Of a stretch of 64,000 nucleotides of DNA, positions 24,997 to 34,607 are shown piece after piece (the stretch's first letter is position 1; each line of letters opens with the position of its first letter). The stretch comes from BNWE01 sp964369545. Lineage in GTDB: Bacteria; Pseudomonadota; Alphaproteobacteria; UBA3830. The translations under genes and the position numbers were made by a program. The notes below the pieces were generated by a model. It made no database searches. It had not been told where the DNA came from and worked only from the letters and a program-made list of their open reading frames with translations. The stretch lies in NCBI GenBank assembly GCA_964369545.1, contig CAYJFA010000002.1, forward strand, positions 62,001 to 126,000. The letters run 5' to 3'.

Positions 24997-27435
24997 CTAA
25001 TAGATTCCAAATATTGGTTTTACTGTTTGATTATCGTTTTCATTGCTATCTTCGTTTTCTAATGTCTTTTGTTCATTTTCTATATCATTCACTATGTCTT
25101 TTATACTGTTATGTTTATTTTGTATATTATAAATGTTTTTCTGATCAATTTCCTCATCCTCTTTAAATGCTTCTATAACAGAGATTGATGAATTTTCTAT
25201 TGCTGGCCCGCCGGACTCAAGATCTATTTTTCTCAGTTTGATTCCTTTTGGTATTTTAAATGGTTTTGGTATAAGAAATGTTTTAGCTTCTAACATAAAA
25301 TCGATGAAAATCGGTAATGCTGTATTGGTTCCATTTGCGTTTTTGCCTAAACTTTTCGAGTGTTCATCGAATCCAACAAATATTCCAATTGTTATTTCAG
25401 GCGTGTATCCAATAAACCATGTATCGCGACTTTCGTTGCTTGTTCCTGTTTTTCCTGCCATTGGGAAATTCAAAAATCTTGCTGAAGCGCCTGAACCTCT
25501 TAGAATTACTCCTTCTAAAAGCGAAGTTAATTGGTAAATACTTTGTTCACTCAGTATTTGCTCTCGATTATCGTTTAGTTTTGGGGGAAGGTCGATTTCA
25601 AAATCTGAATTATCGACGATTCTATTATCTACTTTATATAAAATATTACCATGTTTATCTTGTACATAGTCTATCATTGAAGGGGTTATGCGTTTTCCGC
25701 CATTTGCAAGCATTGCGTAAGCGGTTGTTAATTTCAGTAATGTTGTTTCTCCTGCACCGAGTGCGAAAGATAGATATTCAGGCATTTTTTTATCAAAAAC
25801 GTTGAATTTTTCTGCGATTGTTAAAATTTTATCTACTCCGACTTCTTGCGCAATCCTTACTGTTGCTGTGTTTACAGAGCGTTCAATCGCTCTTCTAAAC
25901 GTTATTTTATCAATGACGGCTCCATGATAATTTCTCGGTTTCCAGATTCCCAGATCATCACCAAGATCGATTTCTATTGGACTAGAATCTATGACAGAAT
26001 TTGGCGCGAATCCGTTTTCTAATGCTGCGAGATAAACGAATGGTTTAAATGCCGATCCCGATTGCCGCATAGCCTGAGTAGCACGATTAAATTCACTTTG
26101 CAAAAAAGAATACCCTCCCTGCATAGCAAGAATTCTTCCGGTTTCATTTTCGATTACGATTATTGCTCCTTGCACATGAGGTAGCTGTATTATTTTGAAT
26201 TTACTGGAGTTTTTCCCTTCTTTTATTTTTGAAACGAGAATTATTTCCCCTGCTTTTGTTTTTTGACTGATCCACTTTACATCTGCGTCTAAAAGATTTC
26301 CTCTTTCTTCGAGTTCTGTAAGTATGGCAGCTTTGGCGTTATTTATAGAAGTGATTACAGCTTTCTGGAATTCTTCTGATCCCTTTGGACTCTTTATACT
26401 TTTTAATGTTGATATTATTTCTGCATTACTTTTTTCTATGTCGATTTTACCTATGGATCCACGCCATCCAAATCGTTTGTCGACTTCTTCCAAGCCCTTA
26501 CGAAGAGCATTATAGGCGCATTTCTGCATCCTTGGATCTAAGGTTGCGCGAACAATTAATCCTTCTTTATTCAAGCTATCAGATGGAAATTTTTCTATTA
26601 AATATTTCCTGATTTCCTCTGAAAAATACTCTGCTTCAATATATTTTTCTTGTTGATTTGAAGTTATTAAATTTTCTTTTGTTGCAATATCTGCTTCTTC
26701 TTTTGTAATGAAGCCGTCTTCCAGTAGACGATTGATAGTCCAGTTTCTTCTAGCGATTGCTTTTTCTTTATTTTTTATCGGATGATAATTGTTTGCTCCC
26801 TTTGCCAGTGATGCTAAATAAGCGCATTCTGCAATAGTAAGTTCATCGACGGTTTTATCGAAATAAGTTTTTGCGGCTGCGGCTACTCCATAGGAACTTA
26901 ATCCCATATAAATTTGATTCAAATATAGTTCTAGAATTTTTTTCTTTGGTAAATACGATTCAATTCTATAGGAAAGAATAGCTTCTTTAATTTTTCTGAC
27001 ATATGATATCTCATTGTTTTTTATAAGAAATATGCGGGCAATTTGTTGAGTAATGGTTGATGCTCCCTGAGGGCGTTTGTTGGTGCCGAGATTTTCTAGA
27101 TTTTTCAAAGCTGATCTTACAATTCCGATGAAATCTATTCCTGAATGTTCATAAAAATGTTTATCTTCTGCAGAAATAAATGCATTAATGAGTTTTTGAG
27201 GGATTTTTTCTATGGGAATGAAATATCTTTTTTCATATGAATATTCGCAGAGCTTGCTACCATCCTGTAGAAACACGCGGCTTGCAACATCTGGACAGTA
27301 TTTTTGCAGAGATGTATGATCCGGCAAGTCAGATGAAAAAAAATGAAAAATCAAAAAAACGGATATAAGTCCTATAAATACTCCCACTATGAATAAATAT
27401 AATAAAAAACGTATATATCGAAATATAAATTTCAT
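24997..27435 (-). CDS. mrcA: Penicillin-binding protein 1A
   Basis: Bifunctional class A PBP that polymerises glycan strands and cross-links peptides of peptidoglycan. The 812-residue protein has an N-terminal membrane anchor (about residues 10-32), the GT51 glycosyltransferase with catalytic EDKHFYEHSG (Glu90 onward) and ASTITQQ, and the transpeptidase with SxxK at Ser461-Lys464, SVN at 520-522 and KTG at 662-664. An insertion between the two domains is typical of proteobacterial PBP1A. It starts five bases after amiC on the same strand. The C-terminal tail is rich in Asn, Glu and Asp. Confidence 0.95.
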   Translation of the reverse strand: MKFIFRYIRFLLYLFIVGVFIGLISVFLIFHFFSSDLPDHTSLQKYCPDVASRVFLQDGSKLCEYSYEKRYFIPIEKIPQKLINAFISAEDKHFYEHSGIDFIGIVRSALKNLENLGTNKRPQGASTITQQIARIFLIKNNEISYVRKIKEAILSYRIESYLPKKKILELYLNQIYMGLSSYGVAAAAKTYFDKTVDELTIAECAYLASLAKGANNYHPIKNKEKAIARRNWTINRLLEDGFITKEEADIATKENLITSNQQEKYIEAEYFSEEIRKYLIEKFPSDSLNKEGLIVRATLDPRMQKCAYNALRKGLEEVDKRFGWRGSIGKIDIEKSNAEIISTLKSIKSPKGSEEFQKAVITSINNAKAAILTELEERGNLLDADVKWISQKTKAGEIILVSKIKEGKNSSKFKIIQLPHVQGAIIVIENETGRILAMQGGYSFLQSEFNRATQAMRQSGSAFKPFVYLAALENGFAPNSVIDSSPIEIDLGDDLGIWKPRNYHGAVIDKITFRRAIERSVNTATVRIAQEVGVDKILTIAEKFNVFDKKMPEYLSFALGAGETTLLKLTTAYAMLANGGKRITPSMIDYVQDKHGNILYKVDNRIVDNSDFEIDLPPKLNDNREQILSEQSIYQLTSLLEGVILRGSGASARFLNFPMAGKTGTSNESRDTWFIGYTPEITIGIFVGFDEHSKSLGKNANGTNTALPIFIDFMLEAKTFLIPKPFKIPKGIKLRKIDLESGGPAIENSSISVIEAFKEDEEIDQKNIYNIQNKHNSIKDIVNDIENEQKTLENEDSNENDNQTVKPIFGIY

Positions 27436-27440
27436 CTAAA

Positions 27441-28481
27441 TTATTTACCTTTTTCGAAAAAACGGTCTAGTGAATACAAAATAGCATAATATATTCTTTC
27501 GCGGAACGGTTGAAAATGCAGTAATTGATTATCCATTTTATTTGAGACATTTCCTGATTCTATTAATATTGCTGGAGATTTCGTTTTTAAAATTTTTAAT
27601 TCACTAAATCTATAAGGAAGATTTTTTATCTTGCACTTATCCGGAATGTATTCTGCTAGGATATTTGAAAATTTTCTGGATAAAGATAGAGTTTTATAAT
27701 AGCTTTCGGGGTTAATTTGCGAATAATATTGATCTCCGGTTTGCTTTAAGTAATCTAAATTTGGAAGAGTGTATATAGATATTCCGCGAGCGTTTTTATC
27801 TTTGTTGCTATCCGTATGTAAAGAAAGCAGCATATCTGGATTTATTATATTAATTTTGTCACGTCTTGTATCTGCCGATATAAAATTATCGCTGTTTCTT
27901 GTAAGTACTACTTTGTATTTTCCGCTGTTTACCAATATGTTCCTTAATTCTATAGCCATTATTAGGGTGATATTTTTTTCATAGTCACCAGTTAAACATC
28001 TTGTTCCAGGGTCTTTTCCTCCATGTCCGGCATCTATCGCAATTAAATGTTTTTTTTCGATTTTAAATCCAAGTTTTATTGAATTTTCTGTATATCGTTT
28101 GTCCGTAAAAACTACGCTCTCCTTAAGAGAAAGAATCATCATTAATGAAGATGGGCTGAATTGTTCGAAAAAATATCCATTTATAATATTATGATTGATT
28201 TTTTTTGTTTTAGGAGGTGTGACATTTTTATCAAATGAAAGTATTACTTTTGCCCCATTTGGTAGGACGTGTATTCTCGGAGTAATTTTTATATCTTTTA
28301 TAAATTCTATACAAAAATAATATTTATCTTCTTCTTTTTTGAAAGATATTTTTTTAATTGGTTGAACAACATTAGATTTTTCTGCTTGAGAATAGACATT
28401 ATATATAAATAAAAACACCATTACTAAGATTAATAATAGTTTTTTTATTATTGGTGTTTTGTTGAATATATCGCTAACCAT
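27441..28481 (-). CDS. amiC: N-acetylmuramoyl-L-alanine amidase
   Basis: Zinc amidase that cleaves the bond between muramic acid and the stem peptide, acting in cell separation. The 346-residue protein has an N-terminal signal anchor (residues 12-31), an AMIN-like beta domain (about 40-140) and an Amidase_3 catalytic domain with zinc ligands in DAGHGG (His153), Glu168 and SLHTDS (His222), plus the catalytic Glu308 in LIESG. It is the first gene of an amiC-mrcA operon, divergent from rne, an arrangement found widely in alphaproteobacteria. The AmiC label follows that context; AmiA/B-type naming is equally possible. Confidence 0.92.
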   Translation of the reverse strand: MVSDIFNKTPIIKKLLLILVMVFLFIYNVYSQAEKSNVVQPIKKISFKKEEDKYYFCIEFIKDIKITPRIHVLPNGAKVILSFDKNVTPPKTKKINHNIINGYFFEQFSPSSLMMILSLKESVVFTDKRYTENSIKLGFKIEKKHLIAIDAGHGGKDPGTRCLTGDYEKNITLIMAIELRNILVNSGKYKVVLTRNSDNFISADTRRDKINIINPDMLLSLHTDSNKDKNARGISIYTLPNLDYLKQTGDQYYSQINPESYYKTLSLSRKFSNILAEYIPDKCKIKNLPYRFSELKILKTKSPAILIESGNVSNKMDNQLLHFQPFRERIYYAILYSLDRFFEKGK

Positions 28482-28817
28482 CTAGACCAATTAAAAAGCA
28501 ATATTTTATATATTTTTTAATAAATGTTTTTCTAAACAATATTATTGTGACATTGTAACAGCATTTACATATAATATATAGTATAATAAACTTGTGCGAT
28601 ATTTCCCCCGATTGGGGTTATAAAGAGAGAATTTTACGCTGCGATTATTGTTCGTGAGCGTCATTATATTAGGTAAATTTTTTTTATGATCTTTTGCCGA
28701 TATTTTTTAGAGAAGTGTATTAAATGCATTTAATTAAAGTAGTTTTGAAAAAATTAAATGAAGATTTTTGTTGTTTTTCTGTTATTGATATCGGCATTCA
28801 AAATTATGGAGATTTAA
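28482..28817 (+). promoter_or_regulatory. Divergent amiC / rne control region
   Basis: 336 bases without a convincing gene separate the two start codons. It contains TATAAT-rich sequence around 28570-28590 and a 9-base inverted repeat (TGCCGATAT at 28695-28703, ATATCGGCA at 28788-28796) whose right arm ends about 21 bases before the rne ATG. The long rne leader might fold and take part in autoregulation, as the enterobacterial rne leader does; this is only an inference. Confidence 0.4.
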
Positions 28818-31103
28818 ATGTCGAAAAACATGCTGATAGATTCAGCTCATTTGGAAGAAATAAGAGTAGCAATTGTTGATGGGGAACGATTAGATAAGTT
28901 TGATTTCGAAATTCCTTCCAGAACGCAGATTAAGGGAAACATATATCTAGGAAAAATTGTCAGAGTCGAACCATCTTTACAGGCTGCATTTGTTGATTTC
29001 GGTTGTGAAAAACACGGGTTTTTAAGCTTTAGCGAAATACATCATGATTATTTCCAAATTCCTGTCGGCGATCGTGAAGAGCTTGAGTCTCGCCTTCAGA
29101 GTGCAATGGACGCGTTTGCAGAGGAATCCGTGTATGAAGAAGGAGAAATTGATTCCCGAGAGCTATCTAAATTAAGATATCAGTTTTATCGTCGATATAA
29201 GATACAAGAAGTTATAAAAAAACGCCAAATTGTGCTTGTTCAAGTCACTAAGGAAGAACGTGGCAACAAAGGTGCCGCATTAACTACATATATTTCTTTG
29301 GCTGGAAGATATTGTGTTTTGATGCCTAATATGTCTAAAGGAAGCGGTGTTTCAAGAAAAATTTCTAATCCAAAAGATAGAATGAGATTGAAAAAAATTG
29401 TTTCCGAGCTTCATGTGGAAAATGGAAGTACTGTAATTCGTACCGCTGGTATTGGTCATTCAAAATCTGAAATAAAAAAAGATTTTGATTATCTCACAAA
29501 AAGTTGGAATGAGATTCGTGAAATAACGTTAAAATCCACTGCTCCAAGCTTAATTCACGAAGAAGCGAACATCATAAAAAGGGCAATTAGAGATCTTTAT
29601 TCTCGCGATATCGAATCTATTCTTATCGAAGGAGAAGCTGGGTATAGAATGGCAAAAGACTTTGTAAAAAAGCTTATGCCAAGTCATTCTAAAAAAATAA
29701 AATTATATTATGACAAGAGAGTTCCGTTATTTAGTAAATATAAAATCAATGATCAGGTAAATCAGATTTATTCTACAAGAGTGGATTTACCATCCGGCGG
29801 ATATGTTATTGTAAATACTACAGAAGCCTTGATTTCGATCGACGTGAACTCAGGAAGATCAACTCGCGAAAGAAATATCGGTGGAACAGCTTTAAAAACA
29901 AATCTTGAAGCAGCAATGGAAATTGCGAGGCAATGTCGATTGCGCGATCTCGCCGGATTAATCGTTGTTGATTTTATTGATATGGAAGAAAAACGTAATA
30001 ATTCCCAAGTTGAAAAATGCTTGCGGGATGCTTTGCGTGAAGATAAAGCTAAAATTCAAATTGGAACCATTAGTAATTTTGGATTGTTGGAATTTTCACG
30101 TCAGAGATTTAGATCCAGCATTGTTGATGCAAATATGGTGACATGCCCTCATTGCAATGGCGTCGGATCTGTTTGGTCTGATGAGTCTATCGCTCTACAA
30201 ATACTAAGAAAAATTGAGGAAACGTGTTTTGTTGTGGAGTTAGAGGAAGTAGAGGTGGCGCTTTCGGCTGATGTTGCCTTATATCTTCTCAATAATAAAA
30301 AGTCCTTTATAGCTAGTATAGAAAATCGCGGTTTAAAAATTGTATTTAAAATCGATCCAACAATTGCAGCTTCTGATTTCAAGATATCGCAGATAGTTAA
30401 GACAATTCAAAATAATGAGGATTTGAATCCAGAAACACAAAGTCCTCTTGAAAAGAATCGAAAAGATGAAAAAAGACACAAACAGCCACGTTCTAATGTA
30501 TATTCTGATCAGCGCAAAGTATTTGATAAAGAAAATAAAGTGTCAAGCAATGATGCTATTTCCGATTCTGAAGAATCAAAAGCTACTAAACCTACAACAT
30601 ATGCAACAAGGTCAAACCGTAATAGAAGAAGAAGTTATCGACGAAATACAAGCGAAAATATTATAGAAAAAAATGAAGTCACCGATGTTGATGCGAATAA
30701 ATTAGCAGATAATATTGAAGCGTCAAAAAATGTATTTGATTTAACTATTAAAAAAACAGCTCGAGAAGATACAGACATGGGGGATATTGAGAATAATAAT
30801 GTTGAAGGTTTGAAGAAAAAGAATTACCGCAAAAGAAGACGTAATAGAGATGATAAAAATTTTAATAGGAACGCAGGGGAATTGCCGGAGGTTTCTACTG
30901 AATCGAATGCGGAAAGTCTTACAGCAGGTAATATAGATTTTCGTGAAGAAAAAGACGAACTTGTGAAATTAGCAAAGACATATCGTGAATTAGAGCAATC
31001 ACTAGAGCAAATTAATTCTCAGGAAGCTATAAGTGGGCCGACAAAGAGAATTAGAAAAGAGGGATGGTGGCAACGCTTGATCAAAAAGCCGTCGGATCAA
31101 TAA
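28818..31103 (+). CDS. rne: Ribonuclease E
   Basis: Endoribonuclease of the RNase E/G family that initiates mRNA decay and processes rRNA and tRNA precursors. The 761-residue protein has an S1 domain (about 36-125), a 5' sensor/RNase H-like region, the catalytic aspartates in ISIDVNSGRST (Asp342) and VVDFIDM (about 385-388), and the zinc-link CPHCNGVG (Cys442, Cys445). From about residue 535 the sequence becomes disordered and charged with Arg-rich patches such as RSNRNRRRSYRR, the usual RNA-binding and degradosome scaffold. The ATG is preceded by GGAG. A long scaffold region marks it as RNase E more than RNase G. Confidence 0.95.
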   Translation: MSKNMLIDSAHLEEIRVAIVDGERLDKFDFEIPSRTQIKGNIYLGKIVRVEPSLQAAFVDFGCEKHGFLSFSEIHHDYFQIPVGDREELESRLQSAMDAFAEESVYEEGEIDSRELSKLRYQFYRRYKIQEVIKKRQIVLVQVTKEERGNKGAALTTYISLAGRYCVLMPNMSKGSGVSRKISNPKDRMRLKKIVSELHVENGSTVIRTAGIGHSKSEIKKDFDYLTKSWNEIREITLKSTAPSLIHEEANIIKRAIRDLYSRDIESILIEGEAGYRMAKDFVKKLMPSHSKKIKLYYDKRVPLFSKYKINDQVNQIYSTRVDLPSGGYVIVNTTEALISIDVNSGRSTRERNIGGTALKTNLEAAMEIARQCRLRDLAGLIVVDFIDMEEKRNNSQVEKCLRDALREDKAKIQIGTISNFGLLEFSRQRFRSSIVDANMVTCPHCNGVGSVWSDESIALQILRKIEETCFVVELEEVEVALSADVALYLLNNKKSFIASIENRGLKIVFKIDPTIAASDFKISQIVKTIQNNEDLNPETQSPLEKNRKDEKRHKQPRSNVYSDQRKVFDKENKVSSNDAISDSEESKATKPTTYATRSNRNRRRSYRRNTSENIIEKNEVTDVDANKLADNIEASKNVFDLTIKKTAREDTDMGDIENNNVEGLKKKNYRKRRRNRDDKNFNRNAGELPEVSTESNAESLTAGNIDFREEKDELVKLAKTYRELEQSLEQINSQEAISGPTKRIRKEGWWQRLIKKPSDQ

Positions 31104-31127
31104 AAATATATAAAAAAAGAAATCAAG

Positions 31128-32492
31128 ATGCCTATTTACAAAAATTTGGTTAGATTTGCTCCATCTCCTACAGGATTGCTTCATGTAGGCAATTTTCGCA
31201 TTGCTATTCTCAATTATCTTTTTGCGAAAAAAACAGGTGGCGATTTTATCCTGCGTATAGACGATACAGATACTGAAAGGTCAACAAAAGAATCAGAAAA
31301 TTTGATTTTAAAGGATTTGAGGTGGATTGGCATTCATTGGGATAAATTTTACAGACAATCTGAGCATTTTGAACATTATCGAAAAGCTTTTGAATATCTA
31401 AAGAGTATAGAAAAAATTTATCCATGCTACGAAACAAAAGATGAACTTTCATTAAAAAGAAAATCACAAATAATGAGCGGCATTCCCCCGGTATATGATC
31501 GTTCGTCGTTAAAACTTACGGATTTGGAGAAAAAAAAATTTGAAGATAATGGGATAAAACCTCATTGGCGCTTTAAACTAAATGAATCTGAAGCAGCTGA
31601 ATGGATTGACTTGGTTCATGGAAAAATTAATATCCCTCTTAGCACCATCAGCGATCCTGTTGTTATGAAACCAGATGGATCATTTGTTTATACTTTTGCG
31701 TCAGTTATCGATGATATCAATATTGGTATCACGCACATTATTCGCGGTGATGACCATATTACTAATACAGCAGCGCAAATTGACATTTTTAAAGTTATTT
31801 CTGGTAATGTTCCCGATTTTGCGCATATTCCACTTTTGTCATCGATAGATGGTCAAGATGTATCAAAAAGAAGCGGTTCATCTTTAAGTATTGTTAATAT
31901 GAGAAACGATGGAATTCTTCCGGAAGCAATTTTAAATGTTCTCGCATCATTGGGAACGTCTAACAATGTTCATTATCAAGACAGCATCGAAAGCTTGATA
32001 GAAAAATTTAATTTTGAAAAAATGAGCTTATCTTCTCCGAAGTTCAATCTCAGCGATGTAACATTAATTAATAAAAAAATTATCGCGGATAAATCTTTTG
32101 ATGATGTAAAAATTGATTTAAAAAAAATAGGGATTAAAAACGCATCAGAAAATTTCTGGGAAACAATTAAGGGAAACATCAATTATATTAAAGATGCTGT
32201 TTTTTGGTATGACGCTATTTTTAATGAAGTTGTTAAAAGCGGGCGAATATCTGAAAGTGACGCTTCATTTGTCAATCAAATACAGGAATCTCTACCGAAT
32301 CCTATGGATTTTGATGCTTGGATATTGTCTTTGCAAAAGATTTCTGGAAGAAAAGGAAGGGATTTATTTCATCCACTCAGAATCGTATTAACAGGATTGA
32401 ATCATGGACCGGAACTGAAAAAGATCGTAGACCTAATGGGGTATGATCTTATAAAAGATAAAATAGAAAAAGCTATTGCAAGTATCCAATGA
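31128..32492 (+). CDS. gltX: Glutamyl-tRNA synthetase
   Basis: Class I synthetase charging tRNA-Glu, and in alphaproteobacteria often tRNA-Gln as well, followed by transamidation. The 454-residue protein has a HIGH-type motif PTGLLHVGNFR near residues 14-24, LRIDDTDTERS, HIIRGDDHI, and the KMSKS equivalent DVSKRSG near 246-252. The length fits bacterial GluRS. Its final codons overlap the ATG of cysS by four bases, indicating coupling. Many alphaproteobacteria carry two gltX genes; whether a second copy exists elsewhere cannot be seen here. Confidence 0.95.
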   Translation: MPIYKNLVRFAPSPTGLLHVGNFRIAILNYLFAKKTGGDFILRIDDTDTERSTKESENLILKDLRWIGIHWDKFYRQSEHFEHYRKAFEYLKSIEKIYPCYETKDELSLKRKSQIMSGIPPVYDRSSLKLTDLEKKKFEDNGIKPHWRFKLNESEAAEWIDLVHGKINIPLSTISDPVVMKPDGSFVYTFASVIDDINIGITHIIRGDDHITNTAAQIDIFKVISGNVPDFAHIPLLSSIDGQDVSKRSGSSLSIVNMRNDGILPEAILNVLASLGTSNNVHYQDSIESLIEKFNFEKMSLSSPKFNLSDVTLINKKIIADKSFDDVKIDLKKIGIKNASENFWETIKGNINYIKDAVFWYDAIFNEVVKSGRISESDASFVNQIQESLPNPMDFDAWILSLQKISGRKGRDLFHPLRIVLTGLNHGPELKKIVDLMGYDLIKDKIEKAIASIQ

Positions 32493-33880
32493 AAAAAAAA
32501 CTTCAACTTTACAATTCACTATCAAATTCTTTAGAAGATTTTGTTCCGATTGATGAGAATAATGTCAGAATGTACGCATGCGGTCCGACGGTTTATGCAA
32601 GTCCACACGTTGGAAATGCACGTCCATTGGTAATTTTCGATGTGCTGTATAGATTGTTGAAAAAAATATATGACGGCAAGGTCACCTATGTAAGAAACAT
32701 TACAGATGTGGACGATAAAATTAATAGTCGCGCTAAAGATCTTTCTGTTTCCATTAGAGAATTAACAGATTCCGTTACCGCGGAGTTTCATAAAAATCTA
32801 TCGTCGTTGAATATAGCTGAAGTAACTTATGAACCGCGGGCAACGGAGCACATTTCAGAAATGCTCGACATTATTAAGAAATTGATTCAAAGCGGATTTG
32901 CCTATGAATCTGCTGGGCATGTTTTGTTTCGTGTAAAAAAAATGCGGCAATATGGGATGCTTTCTAAGAGAAATATCGATGATATGATTGCTGGAAGCAG
33001 GGTAGAGGTTGCGCCTTATAAAGAAGACTCGGAGGATTTTGTATTATGGAAACCATCAGATGAAAATACTCCTTCTTGGGATAGTGATTTTGGATGTGGT
33101 CGCCCTGGGTGGCATTTAGAATGTTCAGCAATGAGCTATAAATATCTTGGAAAACAATTTGATATTCACGCTGGTGGGCAGGATTTAATGTTTCCACATC
33201 ATGAAAATGAAATAGCACAAAATTTTGGAGCCTTCGGATGTCTAATGGCGAACTATTGGATACACAATGGAATGCTCCTGGTTGAAGGTCAGAAAATGTC
33301 CAAATCACTTGGCAATGTAATATTATTAGACGAGGTTCTAAAAAAATTCGATGGTGAAGTAGTGAGATATATTCTATTAAACTCACATTACCAAAAAACT
33401 TTGAACTGGACTAATTTAGCGGTATTGCAGGCAAAACAATCTTTAGATAGATTGTATGGCGCTTTGAAACTGGCTTCTGCTGATGATTTTTATAAAAATA
33501 TTGAGCTGGAACAAAGTATGGTAACTAACGCTCTTTGCAGGAATATTAATACTTCTTTGGCTCTAAATTGTCTACATGAAATTTCCGATAAAATATATAA
33601 GAGTAAAAATCAAAGCGAAATCAATGAGTTATGCATGATTTTAAAATCGGAGGCGGAGATTCTCGGTTTGCTATATAAGAATTGCAATGATTGGTTTAAA
33701 GGTGGAATAGAAAACATATCCGAAAAAGAAATCGAAAAATTGATTGTAGAACGCACAGAAGCGAAAATTCAAAAAAATTTTAAACTCGCAGATGAAATTC
33801 GTGAAAAACTTTTAGAAAAAAATATTCAGATAGATGATACAAAAGATGGAACTACCTGGAAAGTGATTCATAATGAATGA
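32489..33880 (+). CDS. cysS: Cysteinyl-tRNA synthetase
   Basis: Charges tRNA-Cys. The 463-residue class I enzyme has the zinc-ligand and HIGH region CGPTVYASPHVGNAR near residues 31-45, HLECSAMS with a further zinc cysteine, HHENEIAQN, and KMSKSLGN near residues 271-278. The start overlaps the gltX stop codon as ATGA. The order gltX-cysS is common in alphaproteobacteria. A trmJ-type gene follows after 16 bases, so gltX, cysS, trmJ and pepA probably form one transcript. Confidence 0.96.
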   Translation: MKKKLQLYNSLSNSLEDFVPIDENNVRMYACGPTVYASPHVGNARPLVIFDVLYRLLKKIYDGKVTYVRNITDVDDKINSRAKDLSVSIRELTDSVTAEFHKNLSSLNIAEVTYEPRATEHISEMLDIIKKLIQSGFAYESAGHVLFRVKKMRQYGMLSKRNIDDMIAGSRVEVAPYKEDSEDFVLWKPSDENTPSWDSDFGCGRPGWHLECSAMSYKYLGKQFDIHAGGQDLMFPHHENEIAQNFGAFGCLMANYWIHNGMLLVEGQKMSKSLGNVILLDEVLKKFDGEVVRYILLNSHYQKTLNWTNLAVLQAKQSLDRLYGALKLASADDFYKNIELEQSMVTNALCRNINTSLALNCLHEISDKIYKSKNQSEINELCMILKSEAEILGLLYKNCNDWFKGGIENISEKEIEKLIVERTEAKIQKNFKLADEIREKLLEKNIQIDDTKDGTTWKVIHNE

Positions 33881-33896
33881 TTGAAATATTTTAAAT

Positions 33897-34592
33897 ATGC
33901 CATTAATAATACTCCATAAACCGCAGCTTGCTGAAAATACGGGAATGGCTATGCGGGCGATGGTCAATACAGGAATTAAAAATCTGCGATTGGTGCTTCC
34001 TATTCATGGATGGCCGTGCGAAAGGGCGATATTAGCGTCAGCGGAAAAATCTAATTTATTAAATATTGAAATATTCGATTCATTTGAAGGCGCGATTTCT
34101 GATTTACAGATTGTATTTGCAACAAGTGCTCGTCGTCGTGATATGATACAAGAAATTTATACTCCAGTAGCTGCTGTTGAGAAAATTTTATCATTTAAAA
34201 ATGTTGGAATAGTATTTGGAAACGAAAAATTCGGATTAACAAATGAAGAAATGTCGAGATGTAATTTCGTGATTGAAATTCCTTCGGTTGATTTTTCATC
34301 CTACAATTTGGCACAAGCAGTTTTAATCATCTGCTATCAAATAATGAATGCAAAACTTAAGTCTAAAGCAGAGAAAATGTTTCGTAGTGGTAAAACAGCC
34401 GTCGCATCTCAGCTTCATCTAGATTATTTTTTAGATTCTTTAGAAAAAGAATTGGAATGCCGAAGACATTTTCCATCAGAAAGAAAACATGTTTTGATGA
34501 TGCAGACTATTCGGAATTTATTTAAGCGTTCAGTATTAACATCTCAAGAAATTCAAAGTATGCTGGGAGTAATTGAGACTCTTAAAAAATAA
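33897..34592 (+). CDS. trmJ: tRNA (cytidine/uridine-2'-O-)-methyltransferase
   Basis: SPOUT-class methyltransferase modifying the ribose at position 32 of tRNA. The 231-residue protein has motif 1 PQLAENTGMAMRAMVNTG (residues 7-24), GIVFGNEKFGLTNEE (about 102-116) and the knot-forming SSYNLAQAVLIICYQ (about 132-146), diagnostic of the TrmJ/LasT branch. The C-terminal helical extension is also typical. It lies between cysS and pepA with very short gaps. The ribosome binding site is weak, consistent with translation coupled to cysS. Confidence 0.9.
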   Translation: MPLIILHKPQLAENTGMAMRAMVNTGIKNLRLVLPIHGWPCERAILASAEKSNLLNIEIFDSFEGAISDLQIVFATSARRRDMIQEIYTPVAAVEKILSFKNVGIVFGNEKFGLTNEEMSRCNFVIEIPSVDFSSYNLAQAVLIICYQIMNAKLKSKAEKMFRSGKTAVASQLHLDYFLDSLEKELECRRHFPSERKHVLMMQTIRNLFKRSVLTSQEIQSMLGVIETLKK

Positions 34593-34607
34593 TATTTGGA
34601 GGTTTTT

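Noticed and set aside
28722..28867. Short frame (about 48 codons) overlapping the start of rne
   Set aside because: It has no ribosome binding site and its second half is an out-of-frame reading of the rne start.
34596..34607. Upstream TTG start for pepA
   Set aside because: The TTG lies within the TGGAGG ribosome binding site of the ATG at 34608.
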